This document shows positions 58,834-64,000 of a stretch of DNA of 64,000 bases, piece by piece (position 1 is the stretch's first letter; each line of letters starts with the position of its first letter). A program made the position numbers and the translations under genes. Below the pieces are notes generated by a model, which ran no database searches, was not told the DNA's origin, and saw nothing but the letters and a program-made list of their open reading frames with translations. The DNA comes from Planctomycetaceae bacterium (GTDB lineage Bacteria > Planctomycetota > Planctomycetia > Planctomycetales > Planctomycetaceae). The DNA is taken from the NCBI GenBank assembly GCA_017795105.1, contig CP051247.1, positions 2,480,001 through 2,544,000 on the forward strand, in the 5' to 3' direction.

Positions 58834-59832
58834 ATGCTTGCCACTGAATTCATCGCGAAAGACTCCATCGATCAGATCCCGCCAATTGTCGTGCTTTACG
58901 GCAGCGAGCGGTATCTGAAGCAGCAGTCTCTGCATCTGCTGCTGACCAGCATCTACGGCGACGCCCAGTCGGCGCAGGAACTCGCGACAACGCTCGAAGG
59001 TCGCGAAGCCGAGTGGCGGAATGTTTCGGATGAGCTGAAGACGATTTCGATGTGGAGCGGGAAACGCTCCGTCGTCATCAATGCCGCCGACGATTTCGTA
59101 TCCGCCAACCGGAGCAGTCTCGAAGCCTACGCCGACAAGCCGGCCAAGTCCTCGCTGCTCGTGCTTGATGTGAAGAGCTGGCCGAAGAGCACGAAGCTGG
59201 CCAAGAAGGTCGAGAAGACCGGGCTGTCGCTCGAATGTGGCGAGCTGAAAGGGGCCCAGCTGTCGAGCTGGGTTGTCTCGCATGCCCAGCAGAAGTATGA
59301 GAAATCGATCTCGCGTTCAGCCGTCGCCCTTCTGCTCGAACTGGCCGGAACGTCGATTGGGCTGCTCGATCGTGAACTCGACAAGCTGTCGTCCTATGTG
59401 GGCGACAACAAAAAGATTACCGACGAAGATGTCCGTGCACTGGTCGGTGGATGGCGGCTCGAAACGACGTGGAACATGATCAACGCTGTTCGCGACGGCG
59501 AGCTCGATGTCGCACTCACGGAGCTGAACAAGTTGATGACGGCTGGCGAAGCGCCGCAAAAACTCCTGGGCGGCATCTCGTTTGTCTACCGCAAACTCGT
59601 TCAGGCTGTCCGCACCTCGGCCAAAACCCGCAATCTGAACAGCGCCCTCAAATCGGCCGGCGTATTCCCCCGCGACATCCCGGCTGCCGAGACTTATCTC
59701 CGCCGCCTGGGACGGCAACGAGCCGAACGCATTCCGCATCTGCTGGCCAAAGCCGACCTCGGCATGAAGGGCGAAAGCTCACTCCCGCCCCGCATCCTCA
59801 TCGAACGCCTTCTGGTCGAGTTGTCTCCCTGA
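58834..59832 (+). CDS. holA: DNA polymerase III delta subunit
   Basis: 332 residues: VVLYGSERYLKQQSLHLL opening, then LLVLDVKSWPKSTKLAKKV, VALLLELAGTSIGLLDRELDKLSSYVG and a C-terminal clamp-loader collar. HolA opens the beta clamp within the clamp loader. Motifs and length fit; no neighbour replication gene is seen. Confidence 0.88.
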   Translation: MLATEFIAKDSIDQIPPIVVLYGSERYLKQQSLHLLLTSIYGDAQSAQELATTLEGREAEWRNVSDELKTISMWSGKRSVVINAADDFVSANRSSLEAYADKPAKSSLLVLDVKSWPKSTKLAKKVEKTGLSLECGELKGAQLSSWVVSHAQQKYEKSISRSAVALLLELAGTSIGLLDRELDKLSSYVGDNKKITDEDVRALVGGWRLETTWNMINAVRDGELDVALTELNKLMTAGEAPQKLLGGISFVYRKLVQAVRTSAKTRNLNSALKSAGVFPRDIPAAETYLRRLGRQRAERIPHLLAKADLGMKGESSLPPRILIERLLVELSP

Positions 59833-59972
59833 TCGCCTTTATCAGAGTGACCTTCATTCTCGCCTGAGGCTTTACCTCGAACTGGAAGTGCTACAATACA
59901 GACGTCGGATGCGGCCCGTCCGCGACGTCCGGCTCTCACCGCTCGCTCCCGCCCTTTGCCTCAGGCTTCATC

Positions 59973-60863
59973 TTGACTGATTTTCCGTTCCATCTCCTTC
60001 TGCCGCTCACGGCCAGCCTGCTGTTTGTGGCCGGCCTGATCTTTGTGAAACGCACCACCGTCGCGGGTATCAATCCGTGGACCGTGGCGTTTCTGTCGAA
60101 TCAGTTCGCGGCTCTGTTCTTCACCTGCTTCTGGTTCGTCGGCGGCACCATGCAGCCGCTGTCGATGCTCTGGCAGCCGGCGATTGTAGCCGCTCTTTAC
60201 ACCATGGGACTGAGCTTCACCTTTCTGGCGATCGAACGGGGCGACGTCTCGGTGGCGACCCCGGTCTTCGGCGTGAAAGTGCTGTTCGTCGCCGTGCTCG
60301 TCACATTTCTCACGGCAAGTCAGCTCTCACTGACAATGTGGCTGGCGGCTGCGCTGGCGGTTCTGGGAATCGCCATGATCCAATGGACGAGTCCGGGTGG
60401 TAATCGCAGGAAGCTGCTGCTGGCGATCGGCTTCGCGCTCTGTGCGGCTCTCTCGTTTGCTCACTTCGATGTGCTGGTTCAGAAGTGGGCCCCGGGCTGG
60501 GGAATCGGCCGCTTTCTGCCGATCGTCTACTGGATGGTCGCCCTGATGTCGGTCGTTTTCTTACGACACTTCCAGCCGCACGCCCTGAAAGATGCCGCGG
60601 TCAGACCGTCGCTGCTGATCGGCTCGGCTCTTGTTGGCATGCAGGCAATTTTCATCGTCAGCACCCTGTCGATCTTCGGGGATGCCACGCGCGTGAACAT
60701 CGTCTACGCCACCCGCGGCTTGTGGGGCGTGCTGTTTGCCTGGGCGTCGGCCAAAATCTGGGGCGGAGCCGAAGCGACCGTTCCGGTGCACCTGATGCTG
60801 GTTCGCGTCGCCGGTGCCGTTGTGCTGACCACCGCCGTTATTCTCGCCCTGGCGATGGGATAA
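59973..60863 (+). CDS. DMT-superfamily (EamA-like) transporter
   Basis: 296 residues, about ten hydrophobic helices, opening FHLLLPLTASLLFVAGLIFVKR and later YTMGLSFTFLAIERGDVSVATPVFGVKVLF, which is the EamA signature half. TTG start fits the frame. Drug/metabolite export or uptake; substrate unknown. Its 3' end converges with the following gene. Confidence 0.75.
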   Translation: MTDFPFHLLLPLTASLLFVAGLIFVKRTTVAGINPWTVAFLSNQFAALFFTCFWFVGGTMQPLSMLWQPAIVAALYTMGLSFTFLAIERGDVSVATPVFGVKVLFVAVLVTFLTASQLSLTMWLAAALAVLGIAMIQWTSPGGNRRKLLLAIGFALCAALSFAHFDVLVQKWAPGWGIGRFLPIVYWMVALMSVVFLRHFQPHALKDAAVRPSLLIGSALVGMQAIFIVSTLSIFGDATRVNIVYATRGLWGVLFAWASAKIWGGAEATVPVHLMLVRVAGAVVLTTAVILALAMG

Positions 60864-60873
60864 GCGATCCGCT

Positions 60874-62736
60874 CTAGTCGTCTTCGTAGTGCACTTCGAC
60901 CAGCCGTTCAGCGACGCCGGTGGAGGGAAACTCGGCGATGATGGTTTCGGCGTCGGTGTGCAGTCCGATGACTGCTCGCGGCATGCCGCCGAATTCGAGG
61001 TTTCTCAGGTAGAGCCACTGGCTGTTGCCGACGCGACAGCGGGCGGCGAAGGCGACGCGGGAATTGAGGATTTCGCGTTCCTGGGTGACGGTCAAACGAT
61101 TCCAGTCGCAGGCTTTTTTCTGGCGAGCAGGCGACCAGTCGATGAGCAGCGGCAGGCAGAGGTTCTGCTGGCCGGTCAGTGTGGTGGTGATCGTTGAACC
61201 ATCGGTCGAGAGCGAGCCGTCCGCCCGTTCGACGGCGTCCGTCGGAATGGCCAGCGGAATGACTCGCATTTCCCGCTTCTCACGCAGCAGTCGCAATGCC
61301 CGGCCCGGCTGCAGGCGAGCGGGCTTCCAGTGGCCCGCCAGAGGCAGCTTCCAGCGGAGTTCGACCGGGGCATCGACGTTCGTCGTGACCGAATCGGTCA
61401 GCAGGGCGATGTGGTCGTTACGTGACAGATACAGCTGGCGGTCGATCGTGACGTTCTCATTTTGAAGCCGCATCTCGAGGAAATCGCCTTCGGGTTCGCT
61501 GTACCAGCAGAGCGACTGCCATTCAGCAGAAAGCGGACAGGCTTCGCCATCGAGGAACAGTTCAGTTTCCCAGGCCCCGGACAGAGCCCGCATACCGAGT
61601 GTCGTCAACCCGAGTTGAACGTTGGGCTGGTCATAGGCCGCAGCGAGCACATCGGCTCCGGCATACCAGTTGGAACGCATCGAAACCAGATGACCCCACC
61701 CCGATTGTGTGGCCGCCGAAAGGTCGTCGTTTGCTGACTTCGCTTTGCCACGAACAGGGGCGTTCAATGCCAGCAGCGTCTGTCGAGCCCAGCCCGGCAG
61801 CTTCTTGCCGAACCGAAGTTCGAGAGCCGTCTGCAGCACACGGGGCCAGATGACAACCGAGTCGACATCGAGAGCGAGCCGCCCGTCGGCCGTGGTCAGG
61901 CTGGCGACGCGTTCGAGCAGTTCATCGTATCGCTCGGCATCTTTCTTCTTCAGAAAGCGTTCCCCGGTTGAGCCACAGATTGAAGCCGCCCGCGTGAAAC
62001 TGTCGAGCCAAAGCGGCAGCTCGGGCAGCAGCGAAGCATGCGGCGTGCCGTCGGTATCCGTGACAGCATCGAGTTCGCTGGCGTAACCCGCCACGGCATC
62101 GCGAAAGAGCTGCCGGGAACCGGTCAGCTGCGGAGTCGCCAGTGAGAGCAACAGCGGCAACTCGCCTCGCACGAGCAGAGATTCCAACTGCGGCACCTGG
62201 TCCGACTCCGGCAGATCACGAAAGGTCGCAACATCGAGCCGGGCATGAGCAGCCCGTTCAAACAGGCGAACCGTCTGCTCGGCAGTGAGGAGCGACTGCT
62301 TTCCGCTCTGATGGCAAATTAACAGAACGACTCCGGTCAGGCGCTCTGCAGGCGAAGCCGGTTTCGAGTCCTCCTCCAGAGTCTGCAGAATCGATTCGAC
62401 CGCATCCTGAAACGGCTCGCGAAACTTGGGTTTCGAGGAGCTGCTCAACAGACATTCCAGAGCCGTGACGAACGGAGAGTCACTGTCACAATGCTGCCGC
62501 ATCAAATCTCGCAGACCGGTCAGCAGCTGCGTGCGAAATTGCGACTGAACGTTCCGGTCCTCGCTGATCGGAGGAGCCGCGAGCAGTTCCGCCAGCCGAT
62601 CGAGGCGATTCCGGGTGAGGGCTTTTTCAATGGCCGTACGCGAGGATTTCTTCCACGGGAGTTGCTGCAGGCGATCGAGGCTCACAGAGAGTAAATCGGA
62701 ATTCGTGGCCGGGACAGGGTGTTCAGCGAGGGACAT
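60874..62736 (-). CDS. Large uncharacterised protein
   Basis: 620 residues, no signal peptide. The N-terminal 300 are helical (LTRNRLDRLAELLAAPPIS...), the rest beta-rich with a strand pattern such as WETELFLDGEACPLSAEWQS and DRQLYLSRNDHIALLTDSVT, ending GLHTDAETIIAEFPS. Possibly a distant heparinase II/III or polysaccharide-lyase-like C-terminal sheet, which I cannot confirm. It lies 68 bp downstream of the PIN/TRAM gene on the same strand and may be co-transcribed. Confidence 0.6.
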   Translation of the reverse strand: MSLAEHPVPATNSDLLSVSLDRLQQLPWKKSSRTAIEKALTRNRLDRLAELLAAPPISEDRNVQSQFRTQLLTGLRDLMRQHCDSDSPFVTALECLLSSSSKPKFREPFQDAVESILQTLEEDSKPASPAERLTGVVLLICHQSGKQSLLTAEQTVRLFERAAHARLDVATFRDLPESDQVPQLESLLVRGELPLLLSLATPQLTGSRQLFRDAVAGYASELDAVTDTDGTPHASLLPELPLWLDSFTRAASICGSTGERFLKKKDAERYDELLERVASLTTADGRLALDVDSVVIWPRVLQTALELRFGKKLPGWARQTLLALNAPVRGKAKSANDDLSAATQSGWGHLVSMRSNWYAGADVLAAAYDQPNVQLGLTTLGMRALSGAWETELFLDGEACPLSAEWQSLCWYSEPEGDFLEMRLQNENVTIDRQLYLSRNDHIALLTDSVTTNVDAPVELRWKLPLAGHWKPARLQPGRALRLLREKREMRVIPLAIPTDAVERADGSLSTDGSTITTTLTGQQNLCLPLLIDWSPARQKKACDWNRLTVTQEREILNSRVAFAARCRVGNSQWLYLRNLEFGGMPRAVIGLHTDAETIIAEFPSTGVAERLVEVHYEDD

Positions 62737-62804
62737 AGACAACTCGATCCGGGCCGTGACCCGAAAGCAGGAAAGGGAGAAAACGACACACAAGGAAACT
62801 CAGA

Positions 62805-63932
62805 TCAGCTGCGTTCCGTCCGCTCGGCTCGTTCGGGACGCTCGTGGCGGTCAGAACGATCTGACGAACGATGCGAACGCCCTGAGTGCGATTCGCTGCC
62901 GGAAGGCTTGCCGAAGATCATACGGCCGGCGCTGTTCTGCAGCACGCTGGTGACTTCGACATCGACCTGCTGGCCGATCAAATCCTTGCCCTGCTCGCAG
63001 ACGACCATCGTGCCGTCGTCCAGATAGCCGACTCCCTGGCCGTACGATTCCCCTTCCTTGATGAGGTTGATCCGGACATGCTCGCCGGGAATATACTTCG
63101 GTTTGAGCGCGTTGGCGACATCGTTGAGGTTCACGACCTCCACATTCTGCACGCCGGCGATCTTGTTCAGGTTCACGTCGTTGGTCACGATGCGACCGCT
63201 CACGATCTTCGCGACATCAATCAGCGACTGGTCGTGCGAGGAATGCTTGACCGACATCCCTTTGGCTGAGCTTGTTTCGAAGATGCGGATTTCGGCGTGC
63301 GGATGCTGCTGAATACGACTGAGCACATCAAGCCCCCGCCGCCCGCGACCCCGACGGACTTTATCGCCGCTGTCGGCAATCCGCTGCAGATCTTCCAGCA
63401 CGAAGTCGGGCACCAGCATCTGCGAGTCGATCACGTGCGTTTCGACCAGCTCGGCAATGCGTCCGTCAATCAGCGCGTGACTGTCGAGCACGAGCGGGCG
63501 GCCCCCCTTGAGTTCGCGGGAGAACTCCACGTAGGGAATGATGAAGCGGAAGTCATCTTTGGTCTGCATCAGAAACGAGATGCTGAAATATGGGATCGAT
63601 AACAGCATCACCAGGGAGAACATGTGGTAATACGCCTGTCCGGCGTTGCCGAATGCCTGAGCGAACAACGGCTCCACGGCCTGCAGCAGCAGGTAACTCA
63701 ACAACACGCCGATGAGCAGCCCGAAGTAGAGAGCCGAAAGGTCTTCGATCCGCTTCCGCTTGATCAGCACATCGGTGAAAATCACCCCGATTGAGATCGT
63801 CATCAGAATGAAGAAGGTGAGGAACCGGTTGTTATGAATCGCGTCCGGCAGTCCGTCCTGCTGATTGACGAACGTCGCGAAAGCCCCGGCCGCGATACAC
63901 ACGAACAGAGCTCGGATAATGCCCAGTAACAT
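62805..63932 (-). CDS. PIN/TRAM membrane protein (YacL type)
   Basis: 375 residues. Four membrane helices in the first 120 residues, then a PIN domain with catalytic acidic residues (LVLDSHALIDGRIAEL, LVPDFVLEDLQRIAD, HDQSLIDVAKIV, IVTNDVNLNKIA), then a TRAM domain (GEHVRINLIKEGESYGQGVGYLDDGTMVVCE). A repetitive basic/acidic tail of about 28 residues follows (SHSGRSHRSSDRSDRHERPE). PIN/TRAM proteins are ribonucleases or RNA-binding proteins at the membrane. The short remainder to the window end (63933-64000) is non-coding as far as seen. Confidence 0.88.
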   Translation of the reverse strand: MLLGIIRALFVCIAAGAFATFVNQQDGLPDAIHNNRFLTFFILMTISIGVIFTDVLIKRKRIEDLSALYFGLLIGVLLSYLLLQAVEPLFAQAFGNAGQAYYHMFSLVMLLSIPYFSISFLMQTKDDFRFIIPYVEFSRELKGGRPLVLDSHALIDGRIAELVETHVIDSQMLVPDFVLEDLQRIADSGDKVRRGRGRRGLDVLSRIQQHPHAEIRIFETSSAKGMSVKHSSHDQSLIDVAKIVSGRIVTNDVNLNKIAGVQNVEVVNLNDVANALKPKYIPGEHVRINLIKEGESYGQGVGYLDDGTMVVCEQGKDLIGQQVDVEVTSVLQNSAGRMIFGKPSGSESHSGRSHRSSDRSDRHERPERAERTERS

Positions 63933-64000
63933 GAAGACTATTTCCTGTGGAGTCGAGCCGATGCTCGTGAAATCGTGAACGTGAACTTGAATGCAGGTCC

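Overview
The window reads as chromosome of a planctomycete (order Planctomycetales, close to Gimesia, Rubinisphaera or Planctomicrobium). The pointers are a DUF1559 pseudopilin-like protein beside a small carboxypeptidase-regulatory lipoprotein, two twin-arginine Gfo/Idh/MocA proteins, a Cys-type sulfatase, a Ser/Thr kinase fused to a periplasmic ligand-binding domain, a secreted CxxCH plus alpha/alpha-toroid protein, scattered rather than operonic core genes (murD, holA, thiC, tsaB, coaX, glpK, pckA), and fairly high GC throughout. Species cannot be fixed from the sequence.

Layout. 0-8.2 kb: end of a gluconolactonase/esterase fusion, a WYL regulator, a ClC exchanger with CBS domains, tsaB, pckA and a dicarboxylate symporter. 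8.2-16.5 kb: sugar-related genes (FucU/RbsD-like mutarotase, TIM-barrel isomerase, Gfo/Idh/MocA oxidoreductase, rhamnulokinase) mixed with ASCH, quinol-monooxygenase-like, coaX and a family-4 uracil-DNA glycosylase. 16.6-23.7 kb: sulfatase, then a compact arsenic operon (arsR, small membrane ORF, arsC, acr3, arsC, arsI) followed by an alkaline phosphatase. 24-31 kb: two small genes, one T6SS Tdi1-immunity-like and one DUF2004, between inverted repeats; then a cupredoxin, EVE protein, murD, rlmI and small secreted proteins. 31.5-39.8 kb: lipoprotein, DUF1559 protein, a second Gfo/Idh/MocA protein, then a run of small same-strand genes separated by near-identical palindromes, ending at a HAD-IIA phosphatase. 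40-49.7 kb: Na+/H+ antiporter, an esterase remnant, kinase/urea-binding fusion, a REP-associated tyrosine transposase (RAYT) between inverted-repeat elements, thiC and gmd. 49.7-64 kb: a 0.9-kb block of tandem repeats, MMPL exporter, glpK, tRNA-Arg(CCG), a MazF-type toxin/antitoxin pair, amidohydrolase, a DNA methyltransferase with a possible GIY-YIG tail, holA, DMT transporter, a large unknown protein and a PIN/TRAM membrane protein.

The most striking feature is what lies between genes. Nearly every long intergenic stretch carries REP-like palindromes belonging to several sequence families that follow one plan: a short conserved foot (GTAG, or GGATGGC/GGGTGGC/GGGTGCC), a perfect or compensated hairpin, often a second small hairpin, and usually an inverted partner 75-230 bp away (BIME-like). 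One RAYT gene sits between two such elements. Some copies supply the stop codon of the upstream gene, one adjoins a truncated gene, one pair brackets a single small ORF as 190-bp direct repeats, and seven copies of one family punctuate a row of small genes, some immunity-like, as in a cassette array. All assignments come from reading motifs by eye; no database search was possible.
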